NCBI GenBank assembly: GCA_018066065.1
Contig: JAGHSC010000096.1
Span: 1 to 27,320 of the forward strand
From: Candidatus Cryptobacteroides faecihippi
GTDB lineage: Bacteria > Bacteroidota > Bacteroidia > Bacteroidales > UBA932
Reading direction: 5' to 3'
DNA length: 27,320 nucleotides
A program made the position numbers and the translations under genes. Below the pieces are notes generated by a model. It was given only the letters and a program-made list of their open reading frames with translations. It searched no databases and had not been told where the DNA came from. Shown here in pieces: positions 1-7,021 of this stretch; position 1 is the first letter of the stretch; each line of letters begins with the position of its first letter.

Positions 1-1110
1 CCTGGCCAGATCGTGGCCATCAAGAAGAACCTCAGGGACGACGTCCTCACCATCGGCTTTGCCCGCCGTTTCGCGACCTACAAGAGAGGTACTCTTCTCT
101 TCTCCGACCTCGACAGGCTCGCTTCCATCGTGAACGATCCTGTGCATCCTGTCCAGTTCCTCTTTGCAGGAAAGGCTCACCCTGCCGACAAGGCCGGCCA
201 GGATCTCATCAAGAGGATCATCGAGATCTCCAAGGATGAGCGTTTCCTCGGAAAGATCGTCTTCGTCCCGGGCTACGACATCTCCATCGCAAAGAGGCTT
301 GTCCAGGGCGTCGATGTCTGGATGAACAACCCTACCAGGCCTCTCGAGGCTTCCGGTACTTCCGGAGAGAAGGCTTCGATGAACGGTGTCATGCACTTCT
401 CCGTCCTTGACGGATGGTGGGTCGAAGGCTACAGGGAAGGCGCCGGCTGGGCTCTCCCTCAGGCACGTTCCTACGACGACCAGGGCTTCCAGAATGAACT
501 CGATGCAGCCACGATCTACTCTCTCCTCGAGAACGAGATCGCTCCTGCCTACTACAATGTCGATTCCGAGAAGGGCTATTCGACCGAGTGGATCGGCTTC
601 ATCAAGAACACCATCGCCCAGGTGGCATGCAACTTCACCACGAACAGGATGCTCACCGACTACTGCAACCAGTACTACACTCCTCAGGCAGAGCGCACTG
701 CCGAGCTTGAGGCAGATGATTTCCGCATTGCAAGGAAGATCGCTGCATGGAAGAAGAGGATGCGCCGCGAATGGAAGAACATCGAAGTCATCTCGCAGAC
801 GCAGCCGAATGCTTCATATTCACTGTCTGAGGAGAACAACCTTCAGGTTGAGGTCGAGCTCAACCTGGGAGATCTCTCTCCTGAGGACATCGGAGTCGAG
901 ATCCTCTTCGCCACAATGGATGCCAAGCAGCGCCTGCACATTCAGGAAAAGTCTGAGCTTCAGGTCGTTGAATTCAAGGATTCCGTCGCTCGCTACAGCA
1001 CCTCCATCCTTCCTGACAGGACAGGTATGTACCAGGTCGCAACGAGAATGTACGCCAAGAACCCTCTGATGCCTCACAGACAGGATTTCGAACTTGTAAA
1101 ATGGTTATAG
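1..1110 (+). CDS. glgP: Alpha-glucan phosphorylase, C-terminal part (truncated by window edge)
   Basis: The reading frame is open from base 1, so only the C-terminal 369 residues of a longer protein are present; family members are usually around 800 residues or more. These enzymes release glucose-1-phosphate from glycogen or maltodextrin by phosphorolysis in the cytoplasm, using pyridoxal phosphate. The segment IGFARRFATYKR near codons 18-29 and the motif EASGTSGEKASMNG near codons 116-129 are typical of the TIGR02094-type phosphorylases; the lysine at bases 370-372 is the expected PLP-binding lysine. The following GVMHFSVLDGWWVEGY is also a family hallmark. The last 10 bases overlap the start of ribF. 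I am confident of the family; the exact preferred glucan cannot be read from the sequence. Confidence 0.93.
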   Translation, partial: PGQIVAIKKNLRDDVLTIGFARRFATYKRGTLLFSDLDRLASIVNDPVHPVQFLFAGKAHPADKAGQDLIKRIIEISKDERFLGKIVFVPGYDISIAKRLVQGVDVWMNNPTRPLEASGTSGEKASMNGVMHFSVLDGWWVEGYREGAGWALPQARSYDDQGFQNELDAATIYSLLENEIAPAYYNVDSEKGYSTEWIGFIKNTIAQVACNFTTNRMLTDYCNQYYTPQAERTAELEADDFRIARKIAAWKKRMRREWKNIEVISQTQPNASYSLSEENNLQVEVELNLGDLSPEDIGVEILFATMDAKQRLHIQEKSELQVVEFKDSVARYSTSILPDRTGMYQVATRMYAKNPLMPHRQDFELVKWL

Positions 1111-1982
1111 CAACTGGATTCTTCGACGGTGTCCACCTCGGGCACCGTCTTGTGATCTCCCAGCTGGTGGATCAGGCCAAGGCAAGGGGGGACGAGAGCA
1201 TGGTGGTCACGTTCTGGCCCCATCCGCGCAACGTCCTCCAGAAGGATGCCAGGGTCCTGCGGCTCCTTACTTCACTGGAAGAGAAGAAATCCTTGCTTCA
1301 TGACCTTGGTGTCGACCATGTAGAGATCGTTCCTTTCACGAAGGAATTCAGCACTCTCTCCACACGTGAGTATTTCAGGGATGTGATCATCGGCCGCTTC
1401 GGTGGCAAGGCCATCCTGCTGGGCTATGACAACCGTGTCGGCGGGGACAACCAGACTCCGGAGGCTATCGAGTCCATCGCCCGTGAAGAGGGCCTGGATG
1501 TAATCAGGACCGATGCCGTAGCCGCAGAGCGGAGCGCCATCAGTTCGACCAGGATCCGCGCCGCCGTGGCTGCTGGGGACGTCGAGTCCGCTGCAATGAT
1601 GCTTGGCCGTGGATATTCACTGTACGGAGTCGTGGTCGCGGGAAACCAGCTTGGGAGGACCATCGGGTTCCCTACGGCCAACATGCAGCTCTACGAGCCT
1701 CTGAAGCTTGTGCCTGCCAACGGCGTCTACGAAGTCGATGTCGAGGCGGTGGGCCGCAGATTCAAGGGAATGTGCAACATCGGGGTCAGACCGACTGTCG
1801 GAAGCGGCGGTGCTGTTACCATAGAGACCAACATCTTCGGGCTGGAGGAGGACATCTACGGACTTGACATCAGGATCACGTTCATCAGGAGGATCCGTGA
1901 GGAGAGAAAGTTCGGTTCCATCTTCGAGCTGAAGGCTCAGCTTGAGCAGGACAAGGCAACCATCATGGGACTTTCTCTTTGA
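1101..1982 (+). CDS. ribF: Bifunctional riboflavin kinase / FMN adenylyltransferase
   Basis: RibF phosphorylates riboflavin to FMN and adenylates FMN to FAD in the cytoplasm. The N-terminal adenylyltransferase domain shows the nucleotidyl-transfer motif GFFDGVHLGHR at residues 6-16 and a second block at SSTRIR near residues 148-153. The C-terminal flavokinase domain starts near residue 170 and carries GRTIGFPTAN, with the conserved PTAN, and GVRPTVG. Length is 293 residues, close to the family's roughly 300. The N-terminus is short: as I recall the family, about 15 residues usually precede the GFFDG motif, whereas here only five do. The chosen ATG overlaps the last 10 bases of the phosphorylase gene, which suggests translational coupling. 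A terminator hairpin follows the stop. Confidence 0.93.
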   Translation: MVIATGFFDGVHLGHRLVISQLVDQAKARGDESMVVTFWPHPRNVLQKDARVLRLLTSLEEKKSLLHDLGVDHVEIVPFTKEFSTLSTREYFRDVIIGRFGGKAILLGYDNRVGGDNQTPEAIESIAREEGLDVIRTDAVAAERSAISSTRIRAAVAAGDVESAAMMLGRGYSLYGVVVAGNQLGRTIGFPTANMQLYEPLKLVPANGVYEVDVEAVGRRFKGMCNIGVRPTVGSGGAVTIETNIFGLEEDIYGLDIRITFIRRIREERKFGSIFELKAQLEQDKATIMGLSL

Positions 1983-2029
1983 TGGTGCACATTTGAAATA
2001 TTTTTCATACATTTGCAACAAACGTTACA

Positions 2030-2065
2030 GGGTTCCGCCGAAACAGGCGGGGCTCCGTTTGTTTT
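2030..2065 (+). terminator. Intrinsic terminator after ribF
   Basis: Left arm GGGTTCCGCC (2030-2039) pairs with right arm GGCGGGGCTC (2046-2055) around a six-base loop; three of the ten pairs are G-T wobbles. A T-rich run GTTTGTTTT follows at 2057-2065. It lies about 50 bases after the ribF stop and before greA, so it most simply ends the glgP-ribF transcript. A possible -7 box (TACATTTG, 2008-2015) lies upstream of the hairpin, so it could instead be part of a greA leader. Confidence 0.7.
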
Positions 2066-2088
2066 ACGATAACCGATAGATAACTTTT
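2058..2088 (+). promoter_or_regulatory. Candidate Bacteroidota-type promoter for greA
   Basis: A TTTG box at 2058-2061 is followed after 19 bases by TAACTTTT at 2081-2088, one mismatch from the Bacteroidota -7 consensus TAnnTTTG. This would start transcription around 2095, giving a leader of roughly 18 bases before the greA ATG. The -33 box overlaps the T tract of the preceding terminator, a compact terminator-promoter arrangement. Confidence 0.5.
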
Positions 2089-2112
2089 TAGCAGAAAAGA
2101 CTTTAACACATT

Positions 2113-2583
2113 ATGGCAGATATCCATTACATGACCCAGGATGGGTTGGACAAGCTCAAGAAGGATCTTGCAGAGGCTTTGGCCCAGCGTCCTGTGATCT
2201 CCGCAGCCATCGCGGAGGCTAGAGAGAAGGGAGACCTTTCAGAGAATGCTGAATATGATGCAGCGCGTGACGCCCAGGGACTCCTCGAGGTGAAGATCGC
2301 AAAGCTCAAGGATCTCGTGGCCAATGCCAAGGTGATCGATGAGTCGCAGATCGGCACTGACAAGGTGCAGATGATGAACAAGGTCAAGGTTGAGAATATG
2401 GCCATGAAGACCGTCATGGAATTCACGATCGTGGGCGAGACCGAGGCTGATTTCTCAAAGGGAAAGCTTGCAGCCACCACACCTATCGCCAAGGCACTCA
2501 TCGGCCATTCCAAGGGTGAGGTCGTCGAGGCAAAGGTTCCTTCTGGAATCATGAAGTTCAAGATCCTCGACATCTCCCTCTAG
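2113..2583 (+). CDS. greA: Transcription elongation factor GreA
   Basis: GreA binds backtracked RNA polymerase through the secondary channel and stimulates cleavage of the extruded RNA 3' end, freeing stalled complexes. At 156 residues it matches the usual 155-160. The N-terminal coiled coil spans about residues 8-75, and its tip carries GDLSENAEY at residues 40-48, with the acidic residues D41 and E44 that coordinate the catalytic magnesium. The C-terminal FKBP-like domain spans about residues 80-156 and ends ...SGIMKFKILDISL. It has its own candidate promoter upstream and is followed after four bases by the HIT-family gene. GreB is the alternative, but the tip sequence and length favour GreA. 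Confidence 0.95.
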   Translation: MADIHYMTQDGLDKLKKDLAEALAQRPVISAAIAEAREKGDLSENAEYDAARDAQGLLEVKIAKLKDLVANAKVIDESQIGTDKVQMMNKVKVENMAMKTVMEFTIVGETEADFSKGKLAATTPIAKALIGHSKGEVVEAKVPSGIMKFKILDISL

Positions 2584-2587
2584 AATC

Positions 2588-2992
2588 ATGGCTACTATCT
2601 TCACAATGATTGCCAAGGGCGAGATTCCGTCCTTCAAGGTCGCCGAGAGCGAGAAGTACTATGCCTTCCTTGACATCAACCCGATGGCAAAGGGGCATGT
2701 CCTTGTCATCCCGAAGGAAGTCGAGGATGACTACATCTTCAATCTCGACGAGGAGACCTATGCCGGACTCTGGGCATTCGCGCGCAAGGTGGCCGTGGCC
2801 CTCAAGGCCGCTGTCCCATGCCAGCGTGTCGGAGTGGCAGTGCTGGGCATGGAAGTCCCTCACACCCACATCCATCTCGTGCCTCTTCAGAGTGAGGCCG
2901 ACATGGATTTCCGCAAGGAGAAGCTCAAGCTCTCCGCAGAAGAGAACCAGGCGATTGCCGATTCAATCCTCAAAGAATATGAAAATCTTTAG
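2588..2992 (+). CDS. HIT-family (histidine triad) nucleotide hydrolase
   Basis: The product is 134 residues, typical of Hint-type HIT proteins, which hydrolyse AMP-linked conjugates (phosphoramidates, adenylated compounds) in the cytoplasm; the natural substrate is seldom known. The signature H-T-H-I-H-L-V lies at residues 92-98, with the third histidine (H96) in the position of the catalytic nucleophile. The N-terminal part IFTMIAKGEIPSFKV is typical of the family. It starts four bases after the greA stop and overlaps the next gene by 14 bases, so the three are probably co-transcribed. The pairing of greA with a HIT gene is, from memory, common in Bacteroidota. Confidence 0.93.
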   Translation: MATIFTMIAKGEIPSFKVAESEKYYAFLDINPMAKGHVLVIPKEVEDDYIFNLDEETYAGLWAFARKVAVALKAAVPCQRVGVAVLGMEVPHTHIHLVPLQSEADMDFRKEKLKLSAEENQAIADSILKEYENL

Positions 2993-4088
2993 ATACATCC
3001 TCTCTGCAGCTGCCCTGGTGGTGGCTGCTTCTTCCTGCTCTGACAAGGCTCAGATCAAGGGAACCGTTACCGATGCCTCACAGATGGAAGTCGTGGTCAA
3101 GCAGCTTGCCGGCAATTCGTTCAATGTGCTGGACACCCTGAAGACCGACAAGGACGGAAAGTATTCCTACAGCATGTCCATCGCCAAGGGACAGCCTGAG
3201 TTCGTCTATGTCTTCAAGGGCGACACCAAGCTTGCATCCCTGATCCTCATGGCAGGGGACAATGTGAAGGTTGTCTCCGACACCCTCGGAAAGTATTCCG
3301 TGGAAGGTTCCGAGGAAAGCGCCAAGCTTCAGCAGGTCGAGACGGAGTTCTCTGCATTTCTCGGCAGGATGGCCACGGCGGCCAATGCCGGCGACAATGC
3401 TGCGCTCAGCAAGGAGTATGTGGACTATTACCGCTCAAGGGTCGCGTATGTGATGAACAACGCCAAGTCCCTCACTGCGATCCCTGTACTCTACCAGAAG
3501 ATCAACGACAATTTCCCTGTCTTCAGCCAGAGTACCGATGCGCTTCACTTCAAGGCTGTCCACGATTCTCTTGAAACCGTCTACCCTGAGTCGAAGTATG
3601 TGACCATGCTTGGTGACGAGGCAAGGAAGAGGACCAACATCATGAACATCAACATGCAGATTAAGGATCTGAATGCTGCCGGCTATCCTGATGTCGAGCT
3701 TCCTTCGATCGATGGAAAGACTGTCAAGCTTTCCGATGTGGACTCAAAGGTGACCCTCATCTACTTCTGGACCGCAGTCGACCCTAATCAGAAGATGTTC
3801 AACAAGGATGTCCTCCTTCCTGTCTACAACGATTACCATTCAAGGGGATTCGAGATCTACTCGATCTCTCTTGACACGGACAAGGGAGTGTGGGCAAGTG
3901 CTGTCAAGAACCAGAAGCTTCCTTGGGTCAATGTCTGCGACGGACTTGGCTCCGCTTCCAAGGCAGCAGCCCTCTACAATGTCAACGGCGTACTTCCGAT
4001 TGCCTTCCTGATTGTCGACGGCGCTCTGTCCGACAAGACCATCCAGGGTGAGAAGGACCTCAGGAATGTCCTTTCTGCAAATCTCTAG
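2979..4088 (+). CDS. DUF4369/thioredoxin-fold (TlpA/AhpC-like) lipoprotein lacking the CxxC active site
   Basis: The start chosen is the ATG at 2979, because it begins a lipoprotein signal peptide: MKIFRYILSAAALVVAASSC, with the lipid-attachment cysteine at residue 20. The frame is open further upstream, but that stretch overlaps the HIT gene and encodes no signal. The 369-residue protein has an N-terminal DUF4369-like beta domain (about residues 25-110), a helical middle, and a C-terminal thioredoxin-fold domain from about residue 237. The fold is recognisable from LPSIDGKTVKLSDV, LIYFW and the cis-proline in GVLPIAFLI (P340). Where redox-active relatives have W-C-x-x-C, this protein has D268-P-N-Q271, so it cannot act as a dithiol oxidoreductase. 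It overlaps the HIT gene by 14 bases. It is probably envelope-anchored; function unknown. Confidence 0.85.
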   Translation: MKIFRYILSAAALVVAASSCSDKAQIKGTVTDASQMEVVVKQLAGNSFNVLDTLKTDKDGKYSYSMSIAKGQPEFVYVFKGDTKLASLILMAGDNVKVVSDTLGKYSVEGSEESAKLQQVETEFSAFLGRMATAANAGDNAALSKEYVDYYRSRVAYVMNNAKSLTAIPVLYQKINDNFPVFSQSTDALHFKAVHDSLETVYPESKYVTMLGDEARKRTNIMNINMQIKDLNAAGYPDVELPSIDGKTVKLSDVDSKVTLIYFWTAVDPNQKMFNKDVLLPVYNDYHSRGFEIYSISLDTDKGVWASAVKNQKLPWVNVCDGLGSASKAAALYNVNGVLPIAFLIVDGALSDKTIQGEKDLRNVLSANL

Positions 4089-4102
4089 ACTCAGGCAGGA
4101 CC

Positions 4103-4873
4103 ATGAAGAAGTTATTGATTGTCATCTCATTGCTTTCTTTTGGGATCGTCGTGTCGGCTCAGGAAAAGAAGGAACATCCGCTTCCTGAACCCATGACTCC
4201 GGGCATGACCGAGTACTGGGATCCACAGCCTGCCGTGGTGCAGCCCGGCATGAATGGCGGTGCACCGTCGGATGCCGTCATCCTTTTCGGCGGCAAGGAT
4301 CTTTCGAAGTGGTGTGCTGCCGATGGCTCCGATGCCAAGTGGAGTGTCCATGGCGGAGTCGTGACAGTCGTCAAGGGTGATGCCGGGGACATCATGACGA
4401 GGGACTCTTTCGGAAGCTTCCAGCTCCATCTTGAATGGAAGACTCCTGTCGGAATCCATGGCGAGAGTCAGGGAAGGGGTAACAGCGGTGTCTTCCTTCA
4501 GGGGAAGTACGAGGTCCAGATCCTTGATTCCTATGAGAATGAGACTTATGTCAACGGAATGTGCGGCTCGATCTACAAGCAGACCCCTCCTCTGGTGAAT
4601 GCAATGCGAAAGCCGGGCGAGTGGAATTCCTATGACATCATCTACACGGCTCCTGTCTTCAAGGAGGATGGAACCTACCTCTACGAACCAAGGGTGACCG
4701 TTCTCCTGAACGGAGTGCTGGTGCAGAACAACACCATCATCCGCGGAACGACGGAATACATCGGCCACCCGCGCGTGCAGAAGCACGGCAATGGCCCGAT
4801 CATCCTTCAGTCTCACGGCGACGCAAGCGAACCGATCAGCTTCAGGAACATATGGATCAGGAATCTCCAGTAA
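4103..4873 (+). CDS. Secreted DUF1080 / 3-keto-disaccharide hydrolase family protein
   Basis: This 256-residue protein begins with a signal peptide (MKKLLIVISLLSFGIVVSAQ), so it is exported to the periplasm or beyond. The DUF1080 domain (PF06439, concanavalin-like fold) spans about residues 50-255. Hallmarks are ILFGGKDLSKWCAADG, then GNSGVFLQGKYEVQILDSYEN, and a closing HGDASEPISFRNIWI. Some family members hydrolyse 3-keto glycosides produced by oxidoreductases; most are uncharacterised, so the activity here is an inference from the family name. It starts 14 bases after the lipoprotein gene and is probably in the same transcript. A strong hairpin terminator follows within the end of the convergent peptidase gene. 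Confidence 0.9.
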   Translation: MKKLLIVISLLSFGIVVSAQEKKEHPLPEPMTPGMTEYWDPQPAVVQPGMNGGAPSDAVILFGGKDLSKWCAADGSDAKWSVHGGVVTVVKGDAGDIMTRDSFGSFQLHLEWKTPVGIHGESQGRGNSGVFLQGKYEVQILDSYENETYVNGMCGSIYKQTPPLVNAMRKPGEWNSYDIIYTAPVFKEDGTYLYEPRVTVLLNGVLVQNNTIIRGTTEYIGHPRVQKHGNGPIILQSHGDASEPISFRNIWIRNLQ

Positions 4874-4875
4874 TC

Positions 4876-5910
4876 CTATCTGGTCTGATTGAAATAGTAA
4901 GGGCTCCGATGCATCGACACGATGCCGGAGCCTTTTTCGTCGACATGCCCGACGATCCTCCTTGCCCTGATCGGGACGCGGGTGTAGCTTGAGGAGTCGT
5001 TGATCCTGACAATCTGCGAGGAGTGTATGAACTTTCCGTCTCCAAGGTAGATGCCGACGTGGGTTGCCTTCTCAGGCTTGTCTCCTTCCTGAGCCCTTCC
5101 CCAGAAGATGAGGTCGCCCGGGATGAGGCGGCTGAAGTCGATCTCTCCCTTTTCGTTCCTGATCGGGACGTCTTCACCGACCTTGACCTGCTGTGAGCAG
5201 TTCCTTGGGAGAAGGACTCCGTTGGCGAGGTAGACGGTGCGGGTGAGTCCGCTGCAGTCGGTGTTCTTGGTCGATGTGCCTCCCCACATGTAAGGGACTC
5301 CGACGAACCTTTTGGCTGTACTGATGATGTCTGACCGGAATCTGGTCTCGTCATTCTTCTCCAGCGCTCTCCTTTCCTCTGCCCATCCGTCGAGGTCCTT
5401 CAGGTCGGAGGCGGGTACGAAGCCCTTCTTCCCGGAAGGAAGTTCCACTGCGTAGAACCCCTTGACCTTCAGTGTTTTGCCATTGTCCTTGAGGGTCTTG
5501 AGGAGGATGTCTCCGAGGACCAGGTCGCTGACAGGCACCGAACTTTCGGACGGTTCGGAGTAGACGTGCGACCCGAAGGCCGTGCAGATGAATCGAGGGG
5601 ATCCGAGCCAGGCTTCCACCTGCTGTCCGTCCTTCATTGCGAGTCCCATCTCGTTGACCCAGCCTACGTATGGCTCCGGGGTCTTGATCCTGACCCAGTA
5701 GCTTTTTCTGTCAAGCACTTCGACGACGGTTCCCATCAGTGCCTGGTCTCCGAGCTCTGCTTCATATTCATTGTCTTCGCGGATGAAGTTGGCCGAAAGG
5801 TCGACTATGGCCATCTCCTTGCCTTTCCACACCTGCTCCTGTGAGAATGCCGGTGCGGAGGCTGTGAGCAGCAGCGCTGCAATGGTAACGCTTGTCTGAA
5901 ACTTGTTCAT
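4876..5910 (-). CDS. SH3b-NlpC/P60 cell-wall peptidase (YkfC / dipeptidyl-peptidase VI type)
   Basis: The product is 344 residues starting at MNKFQTSVTIAALLLTASAP, a signal peptide likely cleaved near AFSQ, so it is exported. The frame is open upstream to 6144 but crosses the divergent promoter, and the signal peptide fixes the start at 5910. Two SH3b-like domains occupy about residues 28-180. The NlpC/P60 domain follows from about residue 195, with VPYMWGG, catalytic C219 in TDCSGL, H284 in THVGIYLG and the third polar residue H296 in FIHSS. Relatives cleave gamma-D-glutamyl-diamino-acid bonds in muropeptides, consistent with peptidoglycan recycling or remodelling. The stop is two bases from that of the convergent DUF1080 gene, and the final codons contain that gene's terminator. 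Confidence 0.9.
   Translation of the reverse strand: MNKFQTSVTIAALLLTASAPAFSQEQVWKGKEMAIVDLSANFIREDNEYEAELGDQALMGTVVEVLDRKSYWVRIKTPEPYVGWVNEMGLAMKDGQQVEAWLGSPRFICTAFGSHVYSEPSESSVPVSDLVLGDILLKTLKDNGKTLKVKGFYAVELPSGKKGFVPASDLKDLDGWAEERRALEKNDETRFRSDIISTAKRFVGVPYMWGGTSTKNTDCSGLTRTVYLANGVLLPRNCSQQVKVGEDVPIRNEKGEIDFSRLIPGDLIFWGRAQEGDKPEKATHVGIYLGDGKFIHSSQIVRINDSSSYTRVPIRARRIVGHVDEKGSGIVSMHRSPYYFNQTR
4899..4937 (+). terminator. Intrinsic terminator of the greA-DUF1080 unit, inside the end of the convergent gene
   Basis: The outer stem GGGCTCCG (4901-4908) pairs with CGGAGCC and the first following T (4926-4933). The inner stem GCATCG (4911-4916) pairs with CGATGC (4920-4925) around the three-base loop ACA, leaving a two-base bulge (AT) on the left side. 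The five-T tract is 4933-4937. The T tract follows on the + strand only, so it serves the DUF1080 gene, although it lies within the last codons of the NlpC/P60 gene on the other strand. Confidence 0.85.
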
Positions 5911-5925
5911 GGGAATCGTGTTTGA

Positions 5926-5957
5926 TTTGTGCAAATATAGACAATTAGTTAGTTTTG
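5926..5957 (+). promoter_or_regulatory. Candidate promoter for the YhcC-type radical SAM gene
   Basis: TTTG at 5926-5929 is followed after 20 bases by TAGTTTTG at 5950-5957, an exact match to TAnnTTTG. Transcription would start near 5964, only about 13 bases before the ATG at 5977. The whole divergent spacer is 66 bases. Confidence 0.65.
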
Positions 5958-5960
5958 CAA
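5932..5960 (-). promoter_or_regulatory. Candidate promoter for the NlpC/P60 gene
   Basis: Read on the - strand, TATATTTG (5939 to 5932) matches the Bacteroidota -7 consensus TAnnTTTG exactly. A TTG at 5960-5958 lies 18 bases upstream as a partial -33 box. Transcription would start near 5925, about 15 bases before the ATG. It interlocks with the opposite promoter. Confidence 0.6.
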
Positions 5961-5976
5961 GCAATAGAACCGGGCT

Positions 5977-6972
5977 ATGGAATTTCCTGAAGGAAAAAGA
6001 TACGAGACTTTTGTCGGCTACTACCGCCGCAAGTACGGTGAGCGTCTCCAGAAACTTGTTCTGGACGCTGGCTTCACATGTCCGAACAGGGATGGGACTG
6101 TCGGGCATGGGGGATGCTCGTTCTGCGACAACGCTGCATTCCATCCTGGCTACAGCACCCCGGGGAAGTCACTTTCGGAGCAGATCGACGAGGGCATCAC
6201 CTTCCACCGTGTACGCTATCCCCGCGCCAGCCACTACCTCGCCTATTTCCAGTCATATTCAAACACTTACGCTTCTCTGGAAAGATTGAAGGAGCTTTAT
6301 CTGGAAGCTCTTTCGCATCCTTCGGCAGTGGGCATAGTCATCGGTACCAGGCCAGACTGCGTGGACGATGCCAAGCTGGATTTCATAGCTTCCCTTGCTT
6401 CGGGGAAGGGCTTGCCTGGATGGAGAAGGACCTTGAAGGATGGGCGTGTCATCGACTCTCCGGTGGTCGTGGTGGAGTATGGGATCGAGTCATGCTATGA
6501 TTCCACTCTGGCGAGAGTCGGAAGGGGACATGACTTCGAATGTGCGCGGAAGGCTGTCGAAGCAACTGCCTCCAGGGGCATCGAGACGGGTGCCCATTTC
6601 ATCCTGGGGCTCCCGGGGGAGACTAGGGAAATGCTTCTGGATCAGTGCTCTGCAATCTCATCCATGCCTCTTCGCAGCGTGAAGTTCCACCAGCTCCAGG
6701 TCGTCAGGGGAACCAGGATGGAGAAGGAGTTCTCCGAGCGCCCTGAGGATTTCCTGAGGCTTGGGCTCGATGAATATGTGGACCTCGTCGTCGACATCCT
6801 CGAAAGGCTGCGTCCGGACCTGTCGATAGAACGCGTCGCGGGAGAGGTTCCTCCGCGCTTTGTCAATGAAACTCCATGGGGGCTCGTCCGCAATGCGGAC
6901 ATCCTTCATCTGCTTGATGCCCGTCTCGAGGAAAGAGATACATTCCAGGGCCGTCTCTACGCATCCCGCTAA
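5977..6972 (+). CDS. TIGR01212-family radical SAM protein (YhcC-like)
   Basis: The 331-residue protein carries three cysteines, C35, C47 and C50, in TCPNRDGTVGHGGCSFC. This C-x11-C-x2-C arrangement is the form found in the TIGR01212/YhcC family instead of the usual Cx3Cx2C; these ligate the [4Fe-4S] cluster that cleaves S-adenosylmethionine. HYLAYFQSYSNTYA (about residues 87-100) and GLPGET (about residues 210-215) are further family hallmarks. The family is related to Elp3-type enzymes; its substrate is, as far as I know, unsettled. The length is near the usual 310-330. It is divergent from the peptidase gene with a 66-base shared promoter region, and followed by guaB after 49 bases. Confidence 0.92.
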   Translation: MEFPEGKRYETFVGYYRRKYGERLQKLVLDAGFTCPNRDGTVGHGGCSFCDNAAFHPGYSTPGKSLSEQIDEGITFHRVRYPRASHYLAYFQSYSNTYASLERLKELYLEALSHPSAVGIVIGTRPDCVDDAKLDFIASLASGKGLPGWRRTLKDGRVIDSPVVVVEYGIESCYDSTLARVGRGHDFECARKAVEATASRGIETGAHFILGLPGETREMLLDQCSAISSMPLRSVKFHQLQVVRGTRMEKEFSERPEDFLRLGLDEYVDLVVDILERLRPDLSIERVAGEVPPRFVNETPWGLVRNADILHLLDARLEERDTFQGRLYASR

Positions 6973-6975
6973 TGG

Positions 6976-6989
6976 TTTTTAGCTAAAAA
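6976..6989. repeat. Perfect 14-bp palindrome upstream of guaB
   Basis: TTTTTAGCTAAAAA is its own reverse complement with no loop. It lies between the radical SAM stop and the guaB -7 box, ending five bases before that box, in the promoter spacer. It has no loop or trailing T run, so it is not a normal terminator; an operator role is possible but unproven. Confidence 0.45.
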
Positions 6990-6994
6990 ATGAT

Positions 6995-7002
6995 TATATT
7001 TG
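6995..7002 (+). promoter_or_regulatory. Candidate -7 promoter element for guaB
   Basis: TATATTTG matches the Bacteroidota -7 consensus TAnnTTTG exactly and lies 19 bases before the guaB ATG. No clear TTTG box is visible at the expected distance upstream, so only the -7 half is well supported. It would drive guaB and possibly the envelope genes behind it. Confidence 0.6.
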
Positions 7003-7021
7003 TCAAATTAAACTCATTGCA

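Noticed and set aside
2610..2978. Upstream in-frame extension of the thioredoxin-fold lipoprotein
   Set aside because: It overlaps the HIT gene, is Arg/Ser-rich and would bury the lipoprotein signal peptide that begins at 2979.
5911..6144. Upstream in-frame extension of the NlpC/P60 gene
   Set aside because: It crosses the divergent promoters and overlaps the radical SAM gene; the signal peptide fixes the start at 5910.
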